A stretch of 64,000 bases of DNA from Hyphomicrobiales bacterium (GTDB lineage Bacteria; Pseudomonadota; Alphaproteobacteria; Rhizobiales; Rhizobiaceae), in the NCBI GenBank assembly GCA_900472395.1, contig UCHV01000024.1:1-64000 (forward strand), read 5' to 3'. The position numbers and the translations under genes were made by a program. The first letter of the stretch is position 1; each line of letters starts with the position of its first letter. Below are positions 46,390 through 53,597 of this stretch, piece by piece. A model generated the notes under the pieces. That model saw only the letters and a list, made by a program, of their open reading frames with translations, did not search any database and was not told the origin of the DNA.

Positions 46390-46773
46390 ATGGGAAAGAA
46401 ATTGAACCGCGTCTACAATGCCTTGATCGAGGGAGCATCTGACGGTCTGGTTGGAAGCACCCTGCACGACTTTATCATTAAAAAATGTCCCAAGACATCG
46501 AGTAAGCGCATCGTCAAAGCTTCCTTGATGGCGCTCACAGACCCTGATGTCCGCGAGCGGCGTGTTCTTGAAACGGTTTACGACCTCGCGATCAAATATC
46601 GGTTGTCATCGCTCGGTGTCGATGACGACACCCACGAGGATGACGACGACGACGGTGTGGCTCCGTTGATCTCCAGCGATCTGAAAAGCAAGCTTCAGAA
46701 CTCCGCGTCAGTGGTGGCGCTGAAAGAGAGGAACGATCCGGACCAGCTGGACGCTGGTCACCATGTCCACTGA
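46390..46773 (+). CDS. Conserved helical protein, paralogue of the gene at 22790
   Basis: 127 residues from the ATG at 46390, behind GGAGAGCTC. MGKKLNRVYNALIEGASDGL, KRIVKASLMALTDPDVRERR, RLSSLGVDDDTHEDDDDD. About half of the residues match the 22790-23170 protein, including the start and the acidic run. Twenty-one bases later a CYTH gene begins in the same direction, so the two are probably cotranscribed. Function unknown. Confidence 0.78.
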   Translation: MGKKLNRVYNALIEGASDGLVGSTLHDFIIKKCPKTSSKRIVKASLMALTDPDVRERRVLETVYDLAIKYRLSSLGVDDDTHEDDDDDGVAPLISSDLKSKLQNSASVVALKERNDPDQLDAGHHVH

Positions 46774-46794
46774 CCAGGCCCGGACCGATCGCAA

Positions 46795-47316
46795 ATGGCT
46801 GTTGAAATCGAACGGAAATTCCTTGTGGCCGATGTCGGCTGGCGGTCGGCGACCCGTGACCGTCGCGACATCGCTGACTACCTGATCGCTCGTTTTGAGA
46901 AAGAAAGCGGGAAAGCGCGTCTCCGCATATGCAACGGGGAAGCCATGCTGACAATCAAAGGCCCACGTAGGGGCATCAAGCGAAACGAGATTCATGTCAG
47001 TCTCACAGACAGTGACGCCCGCTCAATGATAGACGAGTTCGTCCTGGCTCCGCCTCTCAGAAAGACCCGCCATGAAGTCGAATTTGATGGCTTCGTTTGG
47101 CAGGTCGATGAGTACCTTGGATACCTCGAGGGTCTGGTGACCTGCGAGATCGAGCTGCCGTCAGAAGACAGCCTGTTCGCCAAGCCGCCATGGTTGGGTA
47201 GGGAAGTCACTGCCGATACCCGGTTTCGCGCCACGGCTCTTACGACTTTGGCAGAGGATGGCGACCGGATCGCCATCCGTGATTTGATCAAGCAGACCCA
47301 GAGCGTTCAGGTCTGA
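46795..47316 (+). CDS. CYTH-domain protein (triphosphate-binding)
   Basis: 173 residues starting MAVEIERKFLVADVGWR, the ExExK signature of the CYTH fold, with the later acidic/basic strand pattern (ARLRICNGEAMLTIKGPRRG, KTRHEVEFDGFVWQVDEYLG, CEIELPSED). CYTH enzymes are triphosphatases acting on inorganic triphosphate or thiamine triphosphate; some make cAMP. No CHAD domain is fused. The 3' end overlaps the convergent gene at 47307 by 10 bases. Confidence 0.9.
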   Translation: MAVEIERKFLVADVGWRSATRDRRDIADYLIARFEKESGKARLRICNGEAMLTIKGPRRGIKRNEIHVSLTDSDARSMIDEFVLAPPLRKTRHEVEFDGFVWQVDEYLGYLEGLVTCEIELPSEDSLFAKPPWLGREVTADTRFRATALTTLAEDGDRIAIRDLIKQTQSVQV

Positions 47317-47549
47317 TCCACGTCACGCGCATCCATTGCCATGTCGTGGAGCGCCTGCGTGTCCTCGGGTGTGAATTCCGCCGAGTGGATTACCGCCAGG
47401 AACGCGGCTCGGGCAACTTCCTTCTTGCTCGCTTCTGGGTGCCGGGCTCGAACAGCTTCGATCAGCCCCTTGGGCTTCATGCCGGGAATCACGATTTCCC
47501 TGATCGTATCAGCTATCGCTTCGATCTCCTTGAGCTTCTTTTCTCGCAT
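47307..47549 (-). CDS. Small helical hypothetical protein
   Basis: 80 residues from MREKKLKEIEAIADTIREIV (ATG at 47549). In-frame starts upstream at 47612-47615 are possible. The middle reads ARHPEASKKEVARAAFLAVI, similar in rhythm to the KRIAKASL core of the two paralogues nearby, but too weak to call homology. It converges on the CYTH gene. Confidence 0.6.
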   Translation of the reverse strand: MREKKLKEIEAIADTIREIVIPGMKPKGLIEAVRARHPEASKKEVARAAFLAVIHSAEFTPEDTQALHDMAMDARDVDQT

Positions 47550-48004
47550 CCCATACCCCCGGTTGCCAGAAGCTGTAACACGCGAACGCGTGACTTTTAC
47601 GACTGCGGCCATCATAGAGCGTATGTCGTTCCTATTGGGATCGCGATAATCACGAAAGCCCGCGGCTTCATCGTGATCACAGTGCGGGCCGACGGTAAAG
47701 TCTTCGAGGCAATGCGGTCTGACGGCATCAAAAGGCTCGGAACCTGACCGTTTGCAAGTGTGCAAGACGCGTACCATCCGGCTGCGCTATTGCGGGGATA
47801 TATTCCTGCGGTGTAAGAACGCACCTGAACATTGTCGCCAGAGCCGGAGGGTGAAAGGCGGCTCTCCTTTTGTGGAAATTCGGACCTTGGACTGGTCATG
47901 ACCCGTGAAATCTCTCAATTCGTCGAGGCCCCTGGTTTTCGCTATGTGCGGGAAGTTATGCGCCATCGTTCGGCAATCGCAGATCGTTTGGGAGAAAACC
48001 GCAA
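47550..48004. other. Gap before the small HTH gene
   Basis: About 450 bases. Short frames on both strands look partly coding (for instance FIVITVRADGKVFEAMRSDG near 47670 on the plus strand), but none has a supported start. I call no gene here. Confidence 0.35.
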
Positions 48005-48346
48005 ATGGTGCGTGTAAAGTCCGGAAAAACTGCCGAACCCGTCTCCCCTTCAATCCTCGTGGATCTCTCGCTCCCGGATCGGCTTGCGATTGGACTTGGA
48101 AGGTTGAAGCGCAATCGCGGGGCGCGGGCCAAAGAGCTCGCTGGGCAGCTCGGCGTAACCGAAGCTTATATGTCCCAGGTTTTGCGCGGCATGCGTGACG
48201 TCAAACTGTCCACGCTCGATAGAATGGCGCGTGAGTGGAATGTCGACATCGAGTCGCTGCTCACTGTGACCGATGCCGATCTTCCGCAAGTTTCTGCCCT
48301 GCTTGCGCGGCGCAAGAAAGCGGAAAGCAGCGATCCTGCGGATTGA
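48005..48346 (+). CDS. XRE-family small HTH regulator
   Basis: 113 residues. The HTH region RLKRNRGARAKELAGQLGVT then EAYMSQVLRGMRDVKLSTLD at about 33-72 is Cro/CI-like, and REWNVDIESLL follows. No sensor domain. Position between the T4SS block and the exported-protein operon makes it a candidate controller of transfer genes. This is inference only. Confidence 0.85.
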   Translation: MVRVKSGKTAEPVSPSILVDLSLPDRLAIGLGRLKRNRGARAKELAGQLGVTEAYMSQVLRGMRDVKLSTLDRMAREWNVDIESLLTVTDADLPQVSALLARRKKAESSDPAD

Positions 48347-48361
48347 CGGGCATCTGAGAGG

Positions 48362-48904
48362 CTAATTGTTCAGATTGAACCAAAACCTCTGCATCACACC
48401 CTGATCGTTGGGAATGTCGAAGAAAAAAGGATCTGCTCGGCGAGGCCGAAGGGTTGCGATTTTTTGCATGCAGCCAAAGTCGTTGCTAGATATTTCAGAC
48501 CGGGAACTGTCAAGGCTCCACATAACTGTGTCTCGATTTCCAATCGATTGGCAACGACTGACAGTCTTGATGCACTGGTTGGGCTCGCGTTGCGAGCCAT
48601 TCTCCCCGTGTGCGGTGTATCCAATCGTCGTTCCGGCTGGGCAGTCTTCGTAGACTTCGTAACCGGGTTTGCCAGCCTTTGCCTCTTGGCATGCGGGCCA
48701 TGAAAATCCGGGTTTTTTCATCGCGGAAATGAGTTTTGTCATTGGGGGAATGCAGTAGCCGACCCCATGCCAGGATGGATTTCGGGAGGCCGCGCAGAGC
48801 AGCACCTGACATCCCCAGGACGCGTCTCCTGGCTTCGCTGATGTCGGCGCCAAGCCAACACCGGCGCTGACCGTTACTGCGACGGCAAACAGAACTCGTT
48901 TCAT
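48362..48904 (-). CDS. Exported cysteine-rich protein, last gene of the exported-protein operon
   Basis: 180 residues from MKRVLFAVAVTVSAGVGLAP (ATG at 48904), signal peptide cut near SAKP (24). The mature part has about eight cysteines and motifs WGCQVLLCAASRNPSWHGVG, YEDCPAGTTIGYTAHG and FNLNN at the end. Paired cysteines suggest a periplasmic disulphide-bonded protein. Homologues, as I recall, sit near T4SS genes on rhizobial plasmids. Function unknown. Confidence 0.75.
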   Translation of the reverse strand: MKRVLFAVAVTVSAGVGLAPTSAKPGDASWGCQVLLCAASRNPSWHGVGYCIPPMTKLISAMKKPGFSWPACQEAKAGKPGYEVYEDCPAGTTIGYTAHGENGSQREPNQCIKTVSRCQSIGNRDTVMWSLDSSRSEISSNDFGCMQKIATLRPRRADPFFFDIPNDQGVMQRFWFNLNN

Positions 48905-49007
48905 CCCATCCCTCCATTTCCTATCGCTGCAGTGGCAACCAACGGCGTGCAATTTTCACGGACGAAAGCACTAAGGGCCGTCTGGATCCGGAAAAAGACT
49001 GGGTGGT

Positions 49008-49290
49008 TATGGCCATGATCTCAAAGCGTCGCGCTTGGCCCTGTTGACGGATTGCATCGCGAAATCTCCGGCCGATTGCTGTGATGTCGCGATCGCCATT
49101 TTCGTCTCTGCATCGCTGGGCCAGTCGATGGGGTATTGTCGGCAGCCCTCTTTCGTAGACGACTGTATTGCTCGCTCAGTCCGCGCACTCGAGCCTCCGA
49201 GAAGTGATCACGAAGCGCGTCATATCCCCAGCCGAGAATCGCGACCGGCGCCGTGGCGATCAACCGATCAGAAGATGACCGGGCCGACAT
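49008..49290 (-). pseudogene. Small operon member with an apparent frameshift
   Basis: From the ATG at 49290: MSARSSSDRLIATAPVAILG, YDALRDHFSEARVRGLSEQY, KRAADNTP. The plausible continuation IDWPSDAETKMAIATSQQSA, FAMQSVNRAKRDALRSWP and a TAA at 49008 is one frame off. The G-run at 49130-49133 (plus strand) has four bases where five would join the halves into a 94-residue protein. Without correction the product has a different tail and ends at 49021. It starts two bases after the 49293 stop. Confidence 0.55.
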
Positions 49291-49292
49291 GA

Positions 49293-49607
49293 TCAGTATC
49301 CTTCGATGCCAAGGCGTATGAGGACGGCAACCGGGTCGGTTTTACACACTTTCTTCCAATCGTCGTGCCGCGCGCACGCGTACGCATACTGGCTGAGATC
49401 GGCGGACGATAGATCCGCAAGTCGGTTGCCGACCGACTTCCATTGCTGGACAGCCGCTGGATCGCAGCCAGCCCCTGCTGCTCCACAGACGTTCGGGTCG
49501 AGTTCCTGCGCGTTTGACGGGGTCACGGCAGCTTGTGCGAAAACGGTCGCCGCGTTCGATACGCCTACAAGTGCCGTTATTATAAGAACTTTGAGTAGGC
49601 CAAACAT
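49293..49607 (-). CDS. Small exported protein of the exported-protein operon
   Basis: 104 residues from MFGLLKVLIITALVGVSNAA (ATG at 49607), signal peptide cut near VFAQA (25). Mature part with four cysteines (PNVCGAAGAGCDPAAVQQW, YACARHDDWKKVCKTDPVAV). Periplasmic or secreted. It starts one base after the stop of the upstream thermonuclease-like gene. Family unknown to me. Confidence 0.7.
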   Translation of the reverse strand: MFGLLKVLIITALVGVSNAATVFAQAAVTPSNAQELDPNVCGAAGAGCDPAAVQQWKSVGNRLADLSSADLSQYAYACARHDDWKKVCKTDPVAVLIRLGIEGY

Positions 49608-49608
49608 T

Positions 49609-50220
49609 CTAGCCTCCATGCGCATTGTTGGCGTCATCGATCTCCTCGGCGACCGGCAAAGGCCGTCGGGGCGCGGCATCCGTTCGTGTGGCATCCTGTT
49701 TGGCCGGTTTTCCGAGCGACGCCCCGTAACGCCATGGGGGAGTAAGGTCCGATGAAGACCATATGCCGTAGCCCAATCCGCGTGCCTTCCTCTCTATGTC
49801 GAAATAAACGGGTACTTGCGGTTCGTTGCGATAGTTGAACGCATATCCGATGCCCTCGGCGATCGCTGTCGCGGCCAGGTTCGTGTCTCCGACGAAGCAA
49901 TGGGCGAGCAAAATATCATTAAGGTCCCGGCCAATTGGCGCACAATTCACGTCTCGACCCAATGTTCTGAGGATCATCCATGCCCGAGAAACCTGGCCTA
50001 CGGGCCAGGAGACGCCGTGGCTGTTTGCCGTCTGCTCAATCCGAGGCGCTTCAAACCCGGCCAGTCGGACGAGCTGTTTGTTGGGTATGAACGCGAACGT
50101 CGTGCTATCGATGACCTGCACTCTGCCAAAAACCTGGCGCGGCAGATCGATCGGCCGAGATTGGGCAACCGTCTGGCACGGCAATAGCACAAGAGCAATG
50201 AGGAGTTTGGACGGTGCCAT
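49609..50220 (-). CDS. Thermonuclease-fold protein with altered active site (copy 1)
   Basis: 203 residues from MAPSKLLIALVLLPCQTVAQ (ATG at 50220), signal peptide cut near 19. FGRVQVIDSTTFAFIPNKQL then VRLAGFEAPRIEQ match the SNase (staphylococcal nuclease) fold. The family's DGDT motif is IDSTT here and GIDAPE is GFEAPR, so the metal-binding aspartate and the general-base glutamate positions are replaced. The later arginine region (IGRDLNDILLA) is kept. Likely a nuclease-fold protein with another function. Coupled to the upstream copy by ATGA. Confidence 0.8.
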   Translation of the reverse strand: MAPSKLLIALVLLPCQTVAQSRPIDLPRQVFGRVQVIDSTTFAFIPNKQLVRLAGFEAPRIEQTANSHGVSWPVGQVSRAWMILRTLGRDVNCAPIGRDLNDILLAHCFVGDTNLAATAIAEGIGYAFNYRNEPQVPVYFDIERKARGLGYGIWSSSDLTPPWRYGASLGKPAKQDATRTDAAPRRPLPVAEEIDDANNAHGG

Positions 50221-50867
50221 CACGGGCGCAAACTCCCCTGCTGCTGCAGCACCGAAACAGGATGGGGGAGATCGGACGAGGCCCACAGACCCGCGCGAGC
50301 CGACCGAGCGCTCTCTTCTACAATCCGATAGCCAGGAACGATGAGCTGGCCTTGCGCGTCGATTGCCGCAAATCCCCACCCCTTCGCAATGAGGTAGGTC
50401 GCGAGATCGTATCTGTGATGACCGGTCGTTGTTTGGCATACGACGACTGCGTTGTTCCGGTCGATGTCCTTGACGTCCTGGCATGCAGGCTTCGTATCCC
50501 TGATGATTGCCTGGGTCATCACAACGTTCAGCTCGCCGCAGTCACGCGCGATTCCGTCCGGACCGGTGATACGGGTTCCCCGAAGGCAAGACTGGATCCC
50601 GTATAGACGGTGACGGCGGCCGCCTGAAACCCAGCTATCACCCGTTTCGAATTGCGCCGTGTCCGGAAAGGGATCGGAGGTGGGCACAAATGCCGCACTG
50701 GCCCGCATGGCGTTATCACTGCGCGATGCCTGTACCGGCGTGAAGGGGGGAACATTTTTTAGCGATGAATGCGGAGCGTCAACAGTGATTAACTGTGACA
50801 GATACACACTTGCGTACAGGCCGGAGGCAAAAACCGTAGAAACGAACATCATATTTGCTCTCCGCAT
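50220..50867 (-). CDS. Thermonuclease-fold protein with altered active site (copy 2)
   Basis: 215 residues from the ATG at 50867, which overlaps the upstream stop (TGATG). N-terminal signal or anchor (MMFVSTVFASGLYASVYLSQ), a 50-residue linker, then RHRLYGIQSCLRGTRITGPD in place of RLxGIDAPE, and YDLATYLIAKGWGFAAID, ESARSARAGLWASSDLPHP as in SNase C-termini. The acidic catalytic residues are not present. Recognition is weaker than for copy 1, but the two are adjacent and share the C-terminal GLWASSDL/GIWSSSDL signature. Confidence 0.75.
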   Translation of the reverse strand: MRRANMMFVSTVFASGLYASVYLSQLITVDAPHSSLKNVPPFTPVQASRSDNAMRASAAFVPTSDPFPDTAQFETGDSWVSGGRRHRLYGIQSCLRGTRITGPDGIARDCGELNVVMTQAIIRDTKPACQDVKDIDRNNAVVVCQTTTGHHRYDLATYLIAKGWGFAAIDAQGQLIVPGYRIVEESARSARAGLWASSDLPHPVSVLQQQGSLRP

Positions 50868-51406
50868 CAATTGGCTGATTGTTGGGAGCGCGAGCGCTCA
50901 TCGCACGGGTGCAGGAAGGTACGGGGCGCCCAGGCGCCGATTTTGACCCGGCGTGGCGCATTTTTGCGGTCCGCGTAGTGCGTGAAAGCGACGAGCCCGC
51001 GACAATCTTGCAGCGCGAGCGCCAAGACTACGCCGACTATTTTCGCGTCCATCGCGACCATGACTGCAGATATCGCCGCACGCATATTGTCGAATGGTAT
51101 TTCCGCGATCGAGTTGCATCCATGCGCATCTGCAGGGCCTATAATGGTCGCATCGGCGACGGCGAACGCGGGTTCGGTCGATGCCCGTCCCATTTTTTCT
51201 CTCTGAACATCAAGTGGCTTGGCGATCGACAAGGTGACGGCCGCTAATCGTGGCAGTGTGGTCAGATCTGTTCCTGTGGAAGCGCCTTGATTGAATCCGA
51301 TGACTTTTTGTGCGCCGGCCTCGAGGACGATGCGGTGTGAGACGAACGCAAAACAAAAAGCGACTTTTGGAAGGGGGCGGTTCAGCCGCCATGCGTCATG
51401 TCTCAT
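50867..51406 (-). CDS. First gene of the leftward exported-protein operon
   Basis: About 179 residues from MRHDAWRLNRPLPKVAFCFA (ATG at 51406; an ATG at 51418 is also possible). A moderately hydrophobic N-terminus and a second hydrophobic stretch (DAKIVGVVLALALQDCRGLV). No family recognised. The stop overlaps the next gene. Operator copy 4 lies 33-60 bases upstream. By its place it may correspond to the traH/traF side of Ti-type divergent transfer operons, but there is no sequence proof. Confidence 0.55.
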   Translation of the reverse strand: MRHDAWRLNRPLPKVAFCFAFVSHRIVLEAGAQKVIGFNQGASTGTDLTTLPRLAAVTLSIAKPLDVQREKMGRASTEPAFAVADATIIGPADAHGCNSIAEIPFDNMRAAISAVMVAMDAKIVGVVLALALQDCRGLVAFTHYADRKNAPRRVKIGAWAPRTFLHPCDERSRSQQSAN

Positions 51407-51450
51407 TTTCGCGTCCATGAACAATTTTGCTCAGGGAATAATGCGAAAAA

Positions 51451-51466
51451 TTATACTGCAGTGCAA
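51451..51466. promoter_or_regulatory. Transfer-region operator, copy 4
   Basis: TTATAC-TGCA-GTGCAA, between the leftward exported-protein operon (start 51406-51418) and the rightward mobilization operon (start 51538). It could act on both promoters. Confidence 0.55.
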
Positions 51467-51537
51467 GTCTGGCATTTTGCTTTTAGTTGGTTTAGAGTTG
51501 CGACACCCACTCACTTTCCGCGAATGAGACGCGGCGA

Positions 51538-51913
51538 ATGGCGGAACAACGGGTAGCTTACATGATCATCACATTTCCATTCTGGTCGGTGTTTCTCCTC
51601 CTGCTCGCAATATCCGTGGCTGGCGTCTGCATCATGGTGGCATGTTTTTTCGCGCGTCGGAGCGTGCTGGCATTTACCCGTGCCTTTCTCCCATCAGACT
51701 GGACATTGACCGTGTGGCACGCAGCTTGCGACCGCTATGCGCGATCGGCTTTGTTCAAGGCTGCGTCGATTACGGCGTTCATATGCCTTGGCCTTCCCAT
51801 ACCGTCCGTCTGGACTGGTCGCACTCGAAAAGAGCCGGCGCAAGCTCGATGCCGACGTTGGCGCGATCGCGATCATCACGTGGCAGCAATTCGAACGCCA
51901 ATCCAGGTTCTAG
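51538..51913 (+). pseudogene. Small membrane protein of the mobilization operon, probably frameshifted
   Basis: MIITFPFWSVFLLLLAISVA with a following ACFFARRSVLAFTR, then a second hydrophobic stretch ASITAFICLGLPIPSVW. The frame from 51538 runs to 51927, but from about 51823 a neighbouring frame reads much better: VALEKSRRKLDADVGAIAII, TWQQFERQSRF and a TAG at 51911. One base gained near GTCTGGACTGGTCGC would explain it. The likely ancestral product is a two-helix membrane protein of about 125 residues. Function unknown. Confidence 0.5.
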
Positions 51914-51922
51914 GAGCCACTC

Positions 51923-51955
51923 GGTGACCTCCATGGGTCACCGCCATCGTGATGG
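51923..51955. repeat. Paired inverted repeats upstream of the ParA-like gene
   Basis: GGTGACC (51923-51929) with GGTCACC (51936-51942), then CCATC-GT-GATGG (51944-51955). Two adjacent hairpins lie 50-80 bases before the ParA-like start and could be a protein-binding site or part of a transfer origin. Confidence 0.45.
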
Positions 51956-52004
51956 GAGGTTAGATCTCGGCACCCTGTCACCACCATCACGTATGAGGAG
52001 CAAC

Positions 52005-52754
52005 ATGGCAGTCAAACCACTCTCACTGGCGATCTCGACCTTCAAGGGAGGCGCAGGAAAATCGACGCTCAACGTCAATTTGGCCGCGGAATTTGCGCAG
52101 CAGGGGCATCGAACGCTCCTCATCGATTGCGATGAGCAGGAGTCATCCACGCGATGGTACAATGTCTCGATGAAGCGTGGTCTCCTGCCAATCGATGGTA
52201 CGTTGCTCCATCTTCGCGTCGCACCGGGGGATCGGTTCAAGGAGCGCCTCCTCGCAGCGCCAGAAGCCGACATCCGCATCTATGATGTCGGCGGCTACGT
52301 TCACCAGCGTGCGATAGAGGTTTATCACGAGTGCGATGCTATCCTCATCCCGATTATTCCGGAACCTACGGCCGCGACATCGGCCATCAAGGTCGCAACG
52401 ATCCTGACCGAGATCTCGAAGAAACGAACGGCGGGACCAATTCCTTTTGCCGCGATCTGGAACTACGTCGACATGATCGCGCTCAAGCATAATCGTTCGC
52501 TTCCGGAGGTACACGCGATCCTGAGCAAAGGTAGGGTGCCCATGGTGGAAACGGTTGTCCGAAAAAGCAACCATTTCAGCGATGTCGGCGCGGGATTCGG
52601 CTCGCTTTATTCCAAACTTGCCACCATCGAAAACAACCATGCCCTCACGCCATCTGCGAAGCGACGCGCCTGCGAAAGCGTTCTCGACGCGATCGACATC
52701 GTCAAGCGGATCAACAACGAGTTCATCGGTCTGCTCCAGGCGCAGGCGGCCTAG
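52005..52754 (+). CDS. ParA/VirC1-like ATPase of the mobilization operon
   Basis: 249 residues from MAVKPLSLAISTFKGGAGKS (ATG at 52005 behind GAGGAGCAAC). The open frame extends to 51642, but that part is not family-like. Deviant Walker A FKGGAGKST at about 13-21 and LLIDCDEQESSTRW follow the MinD/ParA/VirC1 pattern. In Ti plasmids VirC1 brings relaxosomes to the cell pole and the T4SS. A ParA-like ATPase directly upstream of relaxosome genes suggests the same job here. It is distinct from RepA. Confidence 0.88.
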   Translation: MAVKPLSLAISTFKGGAGKSTLNVNLAAEFAQQGHRTLLIDCDEQESSTRWYNVSMKRGLLPIDGTLLHLRVAPGDRFKERLLAAPEADIRIYDVGGYVHQRAIEVYHECDAILIPIIPEPTAATSAIKVATILTEISKKRTAGPIPFAAIWNYVDMIALKHNRSLPEVHAILSKGRVPMVETVVRKSNHFSDVGAGFGSLYSKLATIENNHALTPSAKRRACESVLDAIDIVKRINNEFIGLLQAQAA

Positions 52755-52758
52755 CGCA

Positions 52759-53160
52759 ATGTCACGAGAACGGACGCCGACCGGAAACATCCTTGCGTTG
52801 TCACGGACCAGGAGCGAACAGACGACTGTGGATGAGGAGGCGGCGACCTCCTACATGCCGACCGATATCGACCTTGCCACGTGGTTGCCGCACGAGGGAG
52901 GCCAAGAAAAGAAGACCGCAGATACCGAAAAGGACGTGCCGGCCGACACCGCCGGACTCATACGGCGCGATGATAGCCAGACAGGCCGCAAGCGCTTGGT
53001 GGAGACGGTCGAGGAGCCCGTCAAACGGAAGCGCATTTCTCTCTATCTGGAAGACGACGTCCTCACGAAGATCTTCCACGTTTCGCTTGAGCGGCATGAG
53101 CAACTATCCGCGGCAACCCATCGGCTCATCGTGGAAGCCTTGAAAGCGCGGGGGCTGTGA
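52759..53160 (+). CDS. Small relaxosome accessory protein (RHH-like C-terminus)
   Basis: 133 residues, four bases after the ParA-like gene. The N-terminal 85 residues are acidic and unstructured, and the C-terminal KRKRISLYLEDDVLTKIFHV, SLERHEQLSAATHRLIVEAL looks like a ribbon-helix-helix DNA-binding domain. Such proteins bind oriT and help the relaxase. The stop overlaps the next gene (GTGA). Confidence 0.7.
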   Translation: MSRERTPTGNILALSRTRSEQTTVDEEAATSYMPTDIDLATWLPHEGGQEKKTADTEKDVPADTAGLIRRDDSQTGRKRLVETVEEPVKRKRISLYLEDDVLTKIFHVSLERHEQLSAATHRLIVEALKARGL

Positions 53161-53597
53161 GGCGGATGCGGGAGCCGGCCATCATGTTTCGTGTGCCTGG
53201 TCATATCCTTGGCAATCTCGATGCACTCGCGGAGCGGCTCTGTGTGTCCGCCAATATCGTCGCGAAGCTGATCGTGACACGGGAGGTCACGCAGATCCCC
53301 GCCATGCTTGAGGAACACGACAGGCAACTCGCCAACATCCATCAATTTCTGCGTGAGCTCGCCTTTCGAAATGAAGATCACCTGCGGGAGGGAAAACGTT
53401 CCTTAGCAGGTGCAGCGATCCTTGAGGGATTGACCGAGGTGATGGCTGCACTTGACGCCATCCGGGCGGCGAGCTTCGTCCGTCCTTCGACCTTTATCTC
53501 CGACCTTATCAGGGAGCATGATGAACGAACGATACAACAGTCGCCGACGGGCCAAGCCAGCCCACCGCAGGCTGCCAAGCTACTTCGACCTGATTGA
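53157..53597 (+). CDS. MobC/VirD1-like accessory protein
   Basis: 146 residues from a GTG at 53157 (an ATG at 53166 is also possible). All-helical: MFRVPGHILGNLDALAERLC, VSANIVAKLIVTREVTQIPA, MLEEHDRQLANIHQFLREL. It resembles MobC-type relaxosome proteins in layout (N-terminal RHH-like start, helical rest). It overlaps the relaxase start by 80 bases, so the two are translated together. Confidence 0.6.
   Translation: MRRMREPAIMFRVPGHILGNLDALAERLCVSANIVAKLIVTREVTQIPAMLEEHDRQLANIHQFLRELAFRNEDHLREGKRSLAGAAILEGLTEVMAALDAIRAASFVRPSTFISDLIREHDERTIQQSPTGQASPPQAAKLLRPD

Noticed and set aside
51642..52004. N-terminal extension of the ParA-like frame
   Set aside because: The 121 extra residues are Ser/Arg-rich without family likeness, and a good ribosome-binding site precedes the ATG at 52005.
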